Below the pieces are notes generated by a model that searched no databases, was not told the DNA's origin, and was given only the letters and a program-made list of their open reading frames with translations. Of a stretch of 64,000 nucleotides of DNA, positions 34,340 through 43,248 are shown piece after piece. Position 1 is the first letter of the stretch, and the number at the start of each line of letters is the position of its first letter. The position numbers and the translations under genes were made by a program. This DNA comes from PNON01 sp964387025 (GTDB lineage Bacteria; Chloroflexota; Anaerolineae; Anaerolineales; Anaerolineaceae): assembly GCA_964387025.1 (NCBI GenBank), contig CAYLUZ010000002.1, positions 349,541 through 413,540 on the forward strand. The letters are read 5' to 3'.

Positions 34340-35290
34340 TTATTCCATTTTACCCAGGACGAGGGCAATTAAAGCCATACGCATAATGACACCATTCGCA
34401 GCTTCCTGCCAGTAGCGGGACCAGCGGGTAATATCAACATCTGGAGGAATCTCATCCATGCGGGGAAGCGAGTGCAGCAAAATAGCATCTGATTTGGCTT
34501 TTTTGGATAACAATTCACGGGTGATCTTGTAATTATCCGGAGTTAAGCCATGTTCGCCAGCTTCCTGGCGGGATTTGGTGTAATCGGGTTGGACAACTGG
34601 TTCAACCAGGATGACATCGGCTTCAGCTATTGCCTGCTCCACATGTTCTGCTTCCTTAAAGTTCACATTGAGTTGTTTCAATTCTTTTTTGTATTCTGGA
34701 AGCAAGGTCATTTCTGGTGGTGCCACAAAGGTGATTGGGCAGTCAAATTGGGAAAGTGCATAGCCCAGGGAATGCATGGTGCGCATGCGCATATCGCCAA
34801 CTGCCAGCCATTTCAACCCGTCGATGCGCCCTTTTTCGCGAAGTACGGTATAAAGGTCTGTTAATATCTGAGTTGGGTGTTCTCCCCATCCGTCACCACC
34901 ATTTATTATGGGTACAGATGCCCATTTGGCAGCTTCCATGGGTGCTCCCTGTTGGAAATGGCGCATCACAATGACATCACCATAGAATTCCAACATTTTT
35001 ACTGTATCTTTAATGCTTTCCTGGTAAAAATCGCCAGCCCGGGTCATTTTTGCATCAGAAAAACCAGTTACATGACCGCCAAGACGATGCATGGCTGCTT
35101 CATGTGCCAGACGTGTGCGGGTGCTTGGCTGATAGAATGCAGTCACCAGCGTTTTATCAGCGCACATATCTGTGTTCTGACGGGCGCGAACGATTGGCTC
35201 CATCTGTTGAGCTACTTCAAATACATGAAAGAATTCCTGTCTTTCAAATTCTTTGAGGGATAAAATATCTCTTCCATTAAAGCTACGCAT
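34340..35290 (-). CDS. Aspartate carbamoyltransferase-like enzyme
   Basis: A 316-aa PyrB-like protein: YQPSTRTRLAHEAAMHRLGG (about 52-71) for carbamoyl phosphate, ESIKDT (about 90), HPTQILTDLYT (about 138-148) and LLHSLPRMDEIP (about 273-284). The GE/K loop that aspartate enzymes use (KGESLEDT) reads DFYQESIKDT here, so the catalytic lysine two residues before GES is not evident. There is no regulatory subunit and no other pyrimidine gene next to it; it is 11 bp from a second carbamoyltransferase and precedes carbamate kinase. A catabolic substrate other than aspartate is likely. Confidence 0.82.
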   Translation of the reverse strand: MRSFNGRDILSLKEFERQEFFHVFEVAQQMEPIVRARQNTDMCADKTLVTAFYQPSTRTRLAHEAAMHRLGGHVTGFSDAKMTRAGDFYQESIKDTVKMLEFYGDVIVMRHFQQGAPMEAAKWASVPIINGGDGWGEHPTQILTDLYTVLREKGRIDGLKWLAVGDMRMRTMHSLGYALSQFDCPITFVAPPEMTLLPEYKKELKQLNVNFKEAEHVEQAIAEADVILVEPVVQPDYTKSRQEAGEHGLTPDNYKITRELLSKKAKSDAILLHSLPRMDEIPPDVDITRWSRYWQEAANGVIMRMALIALVLGKME

Positions 35291-35375
35291 TGTAAAACCT
35301 CCTAAAATTAGTTGAGTTTATTGATTTTTACTTCCCGATAATAAACGACATTCAATTTTGGTTATGAATCTCGTG

Positions 35376-36140
35376 TTACCTCCTATTGTGATCCGAACCA
35401 CTGAGCATTGTGGTCTGGTTATTGACTACACTGCGAACGATATTAAATTTGAAGTATCCCGGCAGGAAGTATGAGTATGAGTGATCGATTGCTTTGCCAT
35501 GCTCATCAAACAATCGGGCAACAAAGAGTAATAATCCATCACCGCGTTGTATCTCCAATTCACGAGCGATTTCTGAAGTCGCGTCAACCACTCTGATCTC
35601 TGTGTCTGAATATGATAGGGGAGGATATCCGCGCTTAAGAATGAGATCCAAAACAGATCCACTGAAATGAGAAACCAGTTCATCAGCCGAAATTATTTCC
35701 TGGGTTAATATATCAATAAGATACGCAACCGGTCGGTTATCAGTTCTAATCACACGGGCTACTTGAATTAATTGTTCGCCTTCTGGAACACCTAAAATTT
35801 CAGCAGTATCCACATCTGCTTGAATGTATTTGATATTCAGGTCATCCATGGATACATCAAGTTCGATCCTTTCGGCCAGGGTTTCAATAGATTCCAGGAC
35901 TTCCAATCCACTTACGAATACCTGAGGCCGACCCACGACAAAAGTCCCAATTCCTTGACGTCTCCGGATCAAACCTTGGCTTTCAAATGACCTCATAGAT
36001 TCTCTTAAAGTTGCCCGGGAAACTCCAAGGTGTTGGGCAAGAATCGGCTCGGTAGGTAGTCTCTCGCCAGGTGGAGTTTTAGAGATCAAATCAGCTAAAC
36101 TTATTTTCAGTTTCTCATATGGTTGCGGTTTTTTTATCAT
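35376..36140 (-). CDS. GntR-family regulator with UTRA domain (HutC-like)
   Basis: Transcription factor of 254 aa. The winged helix (about 8-72) shows LPTEPILAQHLGVSRATLRESMRSFESQGLI followed by RRRQGIGTFV. The C-terminal UTRA-type ligand domain (about 95-245) includes IQVARVIRTDNRPVAYLIDIL. ATG 36140 follows immediately after the Ade stop; an overlapping GTG at 36146 is the alternative. Co-transcription with ade2 and ssnA suggests autoregulation. TTGTCWGACAA palindromes on the ssnA and thrC promoters are the probable operators, with a purine or catabolite as effector. Confidence 0.9.
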   Translation of the reverse strand: MIKKPQPYEKLKISLADLISKTPPGERLPTEPILAQHLGVSRATLRESMRSFESQGLIRRRQGIGTFVVGRPQVFVSGLEVLESIETLAERIELDVSMDDLNIKYIQADVDTAEILGVPEGEQLIQVARVIRTDNRPVAYLIDILTQEIISADELVSHFSGSVLDLILKRGYPPLSYSDTEIRVVDATSEIARELEIQRGDGLLLFVARLFDEHGKAIDHSYSYFLPGYFKFNIVRSVVNNQTTMLSGSDHNRR

Positions 36141-36142
36141 TA

Positions 36143-37933
36143 TCACTCTATCAGATCGATCATTCTCATTTGCGTTACGTCAACCAGGCCAAGATCCGAA
36201 ATCCTGATTTCTGGAATAACTACCAAAGCCAGCAGGCTTAATTGCATATTCGGGTTATTCAAATTACACCCGCATTCTTTAAATCCAGCGAGCACATTTG
36301 CTGCTTTCCGGGCAACTGTCTGACCGGATTCATTCGACATTAATCCACCTATAGGCAATTCAACCAGGCCGCAAATCTCATTATTTGCTATGGCTACCTG
36401 GCCTCCACCGCACTTTACCAGGGTATTTGCAGCTAATGCCATACATTCATCATCTGTTCCAACAACGATCATCTGATGGCAGTCATGGGCAACAGTGGTG
36501 GCTACCGCGCATGGAATCTGAAAACCGAAACCCGATACAAATCCTTTTTGAACCACTCCCTTACCCTGATGTCGTTCGATAAGGACAACCTTCGCCAGGT
36601 CCCGATTAATATTTGATTTTATTTCACCTTTTTCAACTGGCATTTCAAACAGCAAGTGACGAGTGGGTGCCTGGTTTTCAATAATTCCAATCGTGTGAAT
36701 TTTTAATTTTCCCGAATGATTTGTGGTGACCTTAAAGTCATCAGCTTTAATTGACCTTTTTATTTTGATGCTTTGAACAGCCCAATCGGGGTAGCAATAT
36801 TCCGGGATTTCTATCAAAATGTGGCCGGCTTGTGAGATCGTTTTTCCCCGAATGACGACCATCTCCACGGAAAATTCCGTCAGGTCTGATACAAGTAGAA
36901 TATCAGCGCTTCTACCGGGGGCGATCATACCAATCTCTTTACTGACACCAAAATATTCAGCAGTATTGGTGGTCGCCATCTGGATGGCTTGCATTGGTGT
37001 CAATCGATTGGCTATAGCATGCCTGACTACCCGGTCCATATGACCATCATTGAATAAAGTATGTGAATGAGAATCGTCGGTGCATAACAAGAAATTCCTT
37101 GGATCGCAACCAAACTCTGTCACTGCCCGGGAGAGTTCAGCAACATCCTGCCAGGCAGAGCCATAACGCATCATTACTTTCATGCCTTGCCTTGCACGCT
37201 GGATGGCATCCTCCACCCTTGTGCCTTCGTGATCATCCTGAGCTCCACCTGCTACATAGCCGTGAAATGATAACCCAAGGTCAGGTGAAGCATAATGTCC
37301 GCCGATCACTTTGTTTGCCGCTATCGTCAAACCTATTTCAGATAGCATTTTTTCATCACCGGCAGCAACACCGGGAAAATTCATTACCTCACCGAGACCG
37401 ATGATCCTGTCCCATGTCAGAGCTTCTTGGACCTCTGCAGGTCCTAAAACTGCACCTGGAGTCTCAAAACCGGGATTGGAAGGTATGCAGGATGGAACTT
37501 GGACCCAAACATGGATGGGTTGATTGGCTGCTTCATCCACCATTAATTTGACACCAGGCAATCCAAAGACATTGGCGATCTCATGCGGGTCAATAAATAT
37601 TGCTGTCGTTCCGTGAGGAATGACGGCCCTCACAAATTCTGTAACAGTAAGCATGGTGGATTCAACATGCATGTGCGCATCCAACAAACCTGGAACCATG
37701 AATTTCCCGTCTGCATGGATGACTTTCGTTTTCGCCCCTATTGTATGGCTGGCATCTGAACCAACAAAAGCAATCCGCTCGCCGATAACGGCAATATCCG
37801 TGTGTTCGATGATCTCGCCTGTCTGAACACATACCCATTTACCATCTCGAATCACCAGATCAGCTGGTAATCTGCCCATCGCACAATCCACCAGTTCTTT
37901 AGTGCTCATCGGGTATTTTTCAGTCAAAGTCAT
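36143..37933 (-). CDS. ade: Adenine deaminase, copy 2
   Basis: A 596-aa enzyme with the same architecture as copy 1: DAHMHVEST (about 87-95), FIDPHEI (about 118), GGHYASPD (about 211), QDDHEG (about 231) and CTDDSHSH (about 284). The N-terminal 25 residues differ and the two copies are clearly divergent. ATG 37933 is preceded by AAGGAAG; a GTG further upstream at 37966 would overlap ssnA. Located 25 bp after ssnA and overlapping gntR. Substrate specificity may differ from copy 1. Confidence 0.92.
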   Translation of the reverse strand: MTLTEKYPMSTKELVDCAMGRLPADLVIRDGKWVCVQTGEIIEHTDIAVIGERIAFVGSDASHTIGAKTKVIHADGKFMVPGLLDAHMHVESTMLTVTEFVRAVIPHGTTAIFIDPHEIANVFGLPGVKLMVDEAANQPIHVWVQVPSCIPSNPGFETPGAVLGPAEVQEALTWDRIIGLGEVMNFPGVAAGDEKMLSEIGLTIAANKVIGGHYASPDLGLSFHGYVAGGAQDDHEGTRVEDAIQRARQGMKVMMRYGSAWQDVAELSRAVTEFGCDPRNFLLCTDDSHSHTLFNDGHMDRVVRHAIANRLTPMQAIQMATTNTAEYFGVSKEIGMIAPGRSADILLVSDLTEFSVEMVVIRGKTISQAGHILIEIPEYCYPDWAVQSIKIKRSIKADDFKVTTNHSGKLKIHTIGIIENQAPTRHLLFEMPVEKGEIKSNINRDLAKVVLIERHQGKGVVQKGFVSGFGFQIPCAVATTVAHDCHQMIVVGTDDECMALAANTLVKCGGGQVAIANNEICGLVELPIGGLMSNESGQTVARKAANVLAGFKECGCNLNNPNMQLSLLALVVIPEIRISDLGLVDVTQMRMIDLIE

Positions 37934-37958
37934 TCCATTCTTCCTTCGGCTTGTTTCA

Positions 37959-39344
37959 TCAACCACTTAACAGGCGGGAAGCTGCCTGATTATGCATAGT
38001 AACATGAGAAGGTAGATCCAGTGTTGTCAATTGACCATCTTGAACAATAAATTTCCCGGCAACAATGTTGTTATCCACTTTTTGTGGAGTACAAAAAGCC
38101 AGCGCTGCAACAGGGTCATGGAGAGCACCTGCGAAATCCAACCGATTCAATTTATATGAAACAAAATCGGCGCATTTACCTGCTTCGAGAGATCCAAGAT
38201 CTGGCCGTCCTAATACTGATGCACCACCCCTGGTTGCCAGCTCCAGGACATCCCTGGCAGTCAACAGAGGTTTGTCGGAAATTGACGGTAAAGATGATGT
38301 GGGTACCCCAACACGTAACCGGGCTAATAACATGGCTTGCCGGGTTTCAGCCAGCATATGGGAGCTGTCATTGGAGGCTGAACCATCCACACCCAGCCCG
38401 ACTTTTACTCCAGCTTGCACATATTCCCATAGCGGAGCTATTCCGGATGCCAACCGCATATTCGAGGAAGGACAATGGGCCACCCCGCAGCCTGTTTTCG
38501 CGTATACCTGGATTTCCTCCTGGCTGACATGCACCGAATGAGCGAACCAGACATCTTCTCCAACCCATTCAAGGGATTCCATATATGCAACCGGGCGATG
38601 TCCAAACATTTTCAGGCAAAAGTCTTGTTCATCCTGTGTTTCCGCAAGATGGGTATGCAGATGGACTCCATATTTGCGAGCTAAGTGTGCACTCTCCCGC
38701 ATCAATTCCCCGGTCACACTGAATGGTGAGCAAGGAGCAAGGACAATACTGGTCATGGCTCCTGGACCACGCTGGTGATATTTGTGTATCAATCGTTCAC
38801 TATCTTTTAGGATTTCTTCTTCACTTTCCACCACGCTATCCGGTGGAAGTCCGCCTTTGCTTGTACCAAGACTCATTGAACCGCGTGAAGCGTGCAGCCG
38901 TAGGCCAAATTCCTGTGCAGCGAAGATCTCGTCGTCCAGTCTGGCTCCATTCGGAAAAAGGTAGAGATGATCTGAGGCTGTTGTGCAGCCGGAGAGCGCT
39001 AATTCTGCGAGGGCTGTTTTTGTGGAGATATAAATATCATCGGGTGTCATTTTGGCCCAAATTGGATAAAGCGTTTTGAGCCAATTGAATAAATTTGCAT
39101 TCTGAGCTGCAGGTACTGCCCGTGTAAGTGTTTGGTAAAAGTGGTGGTGGGTGTTGATCAGGCCGGGTAAGACGATCTGACCAGTTAGATCTACCACTTC
39201 ATCTGCGACATCCGGTAATTCTGATGAAACGCCTACCTGTTCAATAAAGCCATTACGAATAAAAAGACCACCACCCGGAATTTCCCGGCGGTGGTCATCC
39301 ATGGTTACTAATAATTGGGCATTCTTAATCAGTAAAGTGGTCAT
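37959..39344 (-). CDS. ssnA: SsnA-like aminohydrolase, probable 8-oxoguanine/guanine deaminase
   Basis: Metal-dependent deaminase of the chlorohydrolase/AtzA family, 461 aa. Motifs: INTHHHFYQTLTRAVPAAQ (about 64-82), the signature seen in 8-oxoguanine deaminases; LHTHLAET (about 232-239), HSVH (about 267) and GLGVDGSASND (about 313-323), supplying the metal ligands. The start is placed at MTTLLIKN (39344); ATG 39356 (MAGR) is possible. It converts an aminopurine to a ketopurine (8-oxoguanine to urate is the specific prediction). It leads the ssnA-ade2-gntR transcript behind a promoter with two operators. Confidence 0.87.
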   Translation of the reverse strand: MTTLLIKNAQLLVTMDDHRREIPGGGLFIRNGFIEQVGVSSELPDVADEVVDLTGQIVLPGLINTHHHFYQTLTRAVPAAQNANLFNWLKTLYPIWAKMTPDDIYISTKTALAELALSGCTTASDHLYLFPNGARLDDEIFAAQEFGLRLHASRGSMSLGTSKGGLPPDSVVESEEEILKDSERLIHKYHQRGPGAMTSIVLAPCSPFSVTGELMRESAHLARKYGVHLHTHLAETQDEQDFCLKMFGHRPVAYMESLEWVGEDVWFAHSVHVSQEEIQVYAKTGCGVAHCPSSNMRLASGIAPLWEYVQAGVKVGLGVDGSASNDSSHMLAETRQAMLLARLRVGVPTSSLPSISDKPLLTARDVLELATRGGASVLGRPDLGSLEAGKCADFVSYKLNRLDFAGALHDPVAALAFCTPQKVDNNIVAGKFIVQDGQLTTLDLPSHVTMHNQAASRLLSG

Positions 39345-39371
39345 TCTACCGGCCATTTCTTGAAATATAAG

Positions 39372-39421
39372 TTGTATGACAAATATAACAAGAAACCGGT
39401 TTTGTGTCAATTGTCTGACAA
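39372..39421 (-). promoter_or_regulatory. ssnA promoter with two operator palindromes
   Basis: On the minus strand TTGACA (plus 39405-39410) and TATATT (plus 39382-39387) have a 17-bp spacer. TTGTCTGACAA (39411-39421) is a perfect palindrome abutting the -35; TTGTATGACAA (39372-39382) overlaps the edge of the -10 and the start site. The centres are 39 bp apart. Both fit TNGTNNNACNA of GntR-type regulators, and the first matches the thrC operator. Confidence 0.7.
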
Positions 39422-39505
39422 ACATTTATGACAATAGGATGATTAAAATTAGTATTATTGACTTATTACACCTTCAAGAGGTAATAATATTTTAATCAGT
39501 CTTGC

Positions 39506-39529
39506 AAAAATTCCCTCCGGATACCAGGG
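39506..39529 (-). terminator. Terminator after folD
   Basis: On the minus strand an imperfect hairpin CCCTGG-TAT-CCGGAGGG (plus 39513-39529) is followed by AATTTTT. It lies between folD and the ssnA promoter. Confidence 0.5.
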
Positions 39530-39564
39530 CGCTTGAAGGAAAATAATTATATATTTATCCAACC

Positions 39565-40443
39565 CTATCCTGCAGCCATCTTCGCACCTTTGAGTGTATT
39601 CTGCAGCAGCATGGCAATGGTCATCGGACCCACACCTCCCGGAACAGGTGTGATCCAGGATGCGACTTCTTTCACCTCATCAAATGCCACGTCACCTACA
39701 AGGCGGTAGCCTTTGGGTCTGGTTGCATCCTCCACCCGGTTGATACCCACATCGATCACCACAGCGCCCGGTTTGACCCAGTCACCGCGTACCATCTCTG
39801 GTTTACCGATAGCAGCCACGAGTACATCCGCTTCACGGACTACAGCCGGAAGGTCTTTCGTTCTGGAGTGGCAGATGGTCACGGTCGCATCCGCACGGAC
39901 CAGCAGTAAAGCTACAGGCATACCGACAATATTCGACCTGCCAAGAACTACAGCCTTTGCACCGGATAATTTCACACCTGCTTCTTCGAGAAGCACCATG
40001 CAGCCAAATGGTGTACAAGGAATAAACAATGGATCGCGTCCTTTTTGTGCTAATCGCCCAATATTCAATGGATGGAATCCATCCACATCCTTTTCGATCT
40101 TGATCTCCCGAAGGACCTGCTCTTCATCCAATCCTGCCGGGAGAGGAAGTTGGACGAGAATGCCATTCACCTTCGGGTCGGCATTCAACTGTCTCACCAA
40201 CGCTTCCACTTCCTCCTGAGTGGAAGAAGCAGGCAGGTTGAATCCGAAGGATTGGATTCCTGCTTCACCACAGGCTTTTTGTTTGGAACGAACATATACC
40301 TGTGAAGCCGGGTTTTCACCAACCAGTACTGTCGCCAAACCAGGCGCAGAATGTCCATCTGCCACCCATTTTGCCACTTCTTCCTTTACCCGATTTCGTA
40401 CTTTCTCAGCAATTTTTACCCCGTCAATTATTTGTGCAGTCAT
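39565..40443 (-). CDS. folD: Methylenetetrahydrofolate dehydrogenase/cyclohydrolase FolD
   Basis: Interconverts methylene-, methenyl- and 10-formyl-THF with NADP. Motifs: YVRSKQKACGE with the catalytic Tyr/Lys (about 50-60), VQLPLPAGLD (about 97-106), GFHPLN (about 125), VLGRSNIVGMP (about 166-176) and PVPGGVGPMT near the C-terminus. The length of 292 aa is normal. It has a strong SD (GGAGGTAAGGA). It lies upstream of ssnA and could process methenyl-THF made by the FTCD encoded at 3003. Confidence 0.96.
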   Translation of the reverse strand: MTAQIIDGVKIAEKVRNRVKEEVAKWVADGHSAPGLATVLVGENPASQVYVRSKQKACGEAGIQSFGFNLPASSTQEEVEALVRQLNADPKVNGILVQLPLPAGLDEEQVLREIKIEKDVDGFHPLNIGRLAQKGRDPLFIPCTPFGCMVLLEEAGVKLSGAKAVVLGRSNIVGMPVALLLVRADATVTICHSRTKDLPAVVREADVLVAAIGKPEMVRGDWVKPGAVVIDVGINRVEDATRPKGYRLVGDVAFDEVKEVASWITPVPGGVGPMTIAMLLQNTLKGAKMAAG

Positions 40444-40591
40444 TCCTTACCTCCAATTAGAAATCCATAAACGTGCAAGTATAATAATCATAGCTGAAGC
40501 GAACTTTTTTTTCAATTATTTTGATTTATGTTATTATTAATCGTCTGGGATCTATGCAAATCAAACACAAATTCACCATAGGGAGAATAGT

Positions 40592-41902
40592 ATGAGCAAT
40601 ATTTGCGTTATCGGAACAGGATACGTAGGCCTGGTCACAGGTACCTGTTTTGCTGATCTGGGCAATAATGTCCGCTGCCTGGATATCGACCCTGAACGTA
40701 TAGATAAACTAAAACAGAATATCATGCCAATCTATGAACCGGGACTTGAACAACTCGTTTCGCAAAATGTTAAAGCTGGCAGACTTTCCTTTACAACAGA
40801 TTACATTGCTGCCTTAAAAGATGTACAAATCGCCTTTATTGCCGTAGGTACTCCTTCCGGTGTGGACGGTGAAGCAGATCTTCAATATGTACGTACGGTT
40901 GCCGAAGCAATTGCAGATATTGTGGATACACCCATCATCATTGTAAATAAATCTACAGTACCCGTTGGAACCGGTGATTGGGTGGCAGATGTGATCAATA
41001 AACGCCGGGCTGGAAAACCATTGGATTATCATGTGGTTTCCAATCCTGAATTTTTGCGTGAGGGATCTGCCATTAATGATTTTATGTCACCGGATCGGGT
41101 TGTTTTGGGATCTCTCGAACGATCTGCTGCTGAAAAAGTCTCTCAGCTTTACGCCACCCTACGCTGTCCGATCCTCATCACTGATCTGCGTACCGCTGAA
41201 ATGATCAAATACGCCTCCAATGCCTTCTTGGCTACGAAAATATCATTCATTAATGAAATGTCAAATATCTGCGAGGAACTGGGAGCGGACGTCACCCAGG
41301 TAGCCCGCGGAATGGGGTTGGACAAACGCATCGGACCGGAATTCCTTGATGCGGGTCTTGGATGGGGCGGCAGCTGCTTCCCCAAGGATGTTAAAGCCCT
41401 GGCGCATATGGCGGTTCTGCATGGAACTCACCCGCAATTACTCCAGGCTGTCATGGACATCAATCGCAATCAACGCCGGCGTGTCGTTCTACATTTACGT
41501 AAAGAATTGGGATCGCTTAATGACAAGGTAATTGGAGTACTTGGCCTGTCGTTTAAGCCGAATACCGATGATATCCGTGAATCCCCACCTCTTGAGGTCA
41601 TTCACCTGCTACAAAACGAAGGGGCCAAGGTTAAAGCTTACGACCCACAATCGATGGAACTGGTTGGTAAATTTGAAAAACAAATTCAGCTTTGTGAAAA
41701 CCCCTACCAGGTAGCTGATGGTGCAGATGCCCTCATCCTGGCAACCATGTGGAATGAATTCAAACAGCTTGATTTTGCCAGAATTAAAACTTCCATGAAA
41801 CAACCGGTTGTTGTCGATGGTCGCAACCTGTGGGATCCGGAAACAATGCGGCAACTCGGTTTCATATATTACGGGGTTGGGCGCTGTAATCGGAAAAGCT
41901 GA
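40592..41902 (+). CDS. ugd: UDP-glucose 6-dehydrogenase
   Basis: Oxidises UDP-glucose to UDP-glucuronate with two NAD. The N-terminal Rossmann motif is IGTGYVGLVTG (about 7-17), VGTPS (about 87-91) is present, and the catalytic cysteine is in GWGGSCFPKD (about 252-261); a C-terminal UDP-binding domain with LGLSFKPNTDDIRESP follows. The length of 436 aa is standard. SD AGGGAGAA. It stands alone on the plus strand, ended by a 16-bp hairpin, and supplies glucuronate for surface polysaccharide. Confidence 0.96.
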   Translation: MSNICVIGTGYVGLVTGTCFADLGNNVRCLDIDPERIDKLKQNIMPIYEPGLEQLVSQNVKAGRLSFTTDYIAALKDVQIAFIAVGTPSGVDGEADLQYVRTVAEAIADIVDTPIIIVNKSTVPVGTGDWVADVINKRRAGKPLDYHVVSNPEFLREGSAINDFMSPDRVVLGSLERSAAEKVSQLYATLRCPILITDLRTAEMIKYASNAFLATKISFINEMSNICEELGADVTQVARGMGLDKRIGPEFLDAGLGWGGSCFPKDVKALAHMAVLHGTHPQLLQAVMDINRNQRRRVVLHLRKELGSLNDKVIGVLGLSFKPNTDDIRESPPLEVIHLLQNEGAKVKAYDPQSMELVGKFEKQIQLCENPYQVADGADALILATMWNEFKQLDFARIKTSMKQPVVVDGRNLWDPETMRQLGFIYYGVGRCNRKS

Positions 41903-41943
41903 TATTAATTGCAGCAATTTGAGTAAGTTAGTAAGTGAAAATT

Positions 41944-41980
41944 AATGAAAGTGACCAGAAAATGTCTGGTCACTTTCATT
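41944..41980. terminator. Hairpin terminator after ugd
   Basis: Perfect 16-bp arms (41944-41959 with 41965-41980) with a 5-base loop. There is no U-run immediately after on the plus strand, so termination efficiency is uncertain. Confidence 0.6.
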
Positions 41981-42118
41981 GATAACTACCTATATATTCT
42001 TTTCCTGCTTTAGATAAACCCCAAACTTCGAACTATTATGCTCTATTTCCATATCCACCTGCTATAGAATTTATTGATAAATGATAGAATTATTATATCT
42101 TTCAAAAGAGGCTGACTG

Positions 42119-43246
42119 ATGCCATCCCGTTTATTATCTTTGATCCGAAAAGAATTCATTCAAATCGCCCGTGATCCCCGCACATTAGTACTCACCTTTG
42201 TCTTCCCTATAATGATGCTTCTATTACTTGGATATGCTGCAACGAATGATGTCCGGAATATTCCTCTCGCCGTTTATGATCAGGATAAATCTGACGCTTC
42301 CCGCATGTTATTGGATGCATACCGTGCAGCTGACTATTTTAATTTCGCCTTTGAAGTAGCTTCGTCTGAAGAGATCGAAAAACTGATCGATTCGGGTGCC
42401 GCCCGGGCTGCCATCATCATCCCCCCGGATTATTCTGAGCAAATCAACGGTAATATACCTGCGCAAATCGGTTTTATTATTGATGGTTCTGATCCAACGC
42501 TAGCCAGTACAGCCCTGTCAGCAGCTACATTGATCGGCCAGTCCAAAGGAGTGGAACTTGTTCAGCAGAGGATGCTGATGACAGGTAAAAGCGGTTTGAG
42601 CAATGTGATCGATATCCGTACTCAGGTCTGGTATAACCCGGAAATGGTTTCTGCGTATTATATGATTCCCGGTCTGATTGGAATGATATTACAGTTCCTC
42701 ACTACCATTCTTACTGCCACATCCATTGTCAGGGAACGGGAACGAGGTACGATCGAACAGTTGATCGTGACACCGCTCAAACCTTGGGAGTTGGTAGTCG
42801 GAAAAATTACCCCGTATATTATTATCGCTTTCGCAGATACCATTGAAGTGCTTATTGCTGGAGCGTTGATCTTTCATGTACCAATAAATGGCAGTATATC
42901 CTTACTTCTTCTATTAAGTGCTCTCTTCCTGGTTACGACCCTGGGAATTGGATTGTTCATCTCCACAGTGGCAAATACCCAGCAGGAAGCCATGCTGACA
43001 ACCATGTTTACTATCATGCCTTCCATTTTCCTTTCAGGCTTTTTTTTCCCACTGGCAGCCATGCCGCAAGTTTTGCAAATTATCAGCTACGGGGTTCCCC
43101 TGCGTTATTTCCTGATCATTGCTCGTGGAATCGTATTAAAAGGCGTAGGAGTAGAAGCAATCTACCCTGAAGTGATCGCTCTCTCCATTTTTGCTGTTGT
43201 CATCATGTCAGCAGCCGCTATTCGTTTTAGAAAGCGTCTTGATTAA
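42119..43246 (+). CDS. ABC-2 type transporter permease
   Basis: A 375-aa YhhJ/YbhR-like exporter permease. Helix 1 lies at about 22-42 (LTFVFPIMMLLLLGYAA), then a large extracytoplasmic domain (about 45-175), then five helices (about 180-370) with the conserved ERERGTIEQLIVTPLKPWELVVGK cytoplasmic loop (about 203-226). The ATPase and accessory protein normally encoded upstream are not next to it; the flanking genes are ugd and, convergent, DUF2804. It is either an orphan or has lost its partners. The substrate is unknown. Confidence 0.88.
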   Translation: MPSRLLSLIRKEFIQIARDPRTLVLTFVFPIMMLLLLGYAATNDVRNIPLAVYDQDKSDASRMLLDAYRAADYFNFAFEVASSEEIEKLIDSGAARAAIIIPPDYSEQINGNIPAQIGFIIDGSDPTLASTALSAATLIGQSKGVELVQQRMLMTGKSGLSNVIDIRTQVWYNPEMVSAYYMIPGLIGMILQFLTTILTATSIVRERERGTIEQLIVTPLKPWELVVGKITPYIIIAFADTIEVLIAGALIFHVPINGSISLLLLLSALFLVTTLGIGLFISTVANTQQEAMLTTMFTIMPSIFLSGFFFPLAAMPQVLQIISYGVPLRYFLIIARGIVLKGVGVEAIYPEVIALSIFAVVIMSAAAIRFRKRLD

Positions 43247-43248
43247 CT

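Noticed and set aside
39471..39539. Long-range inverted repeat CCTTCAAG/CTTGAAGG considered as a riboswitch
   Set aside because: It lies upstream of the ssnA start site and downstream of folD, outside any leader; the inner hairpin is better read as a folD terminator.
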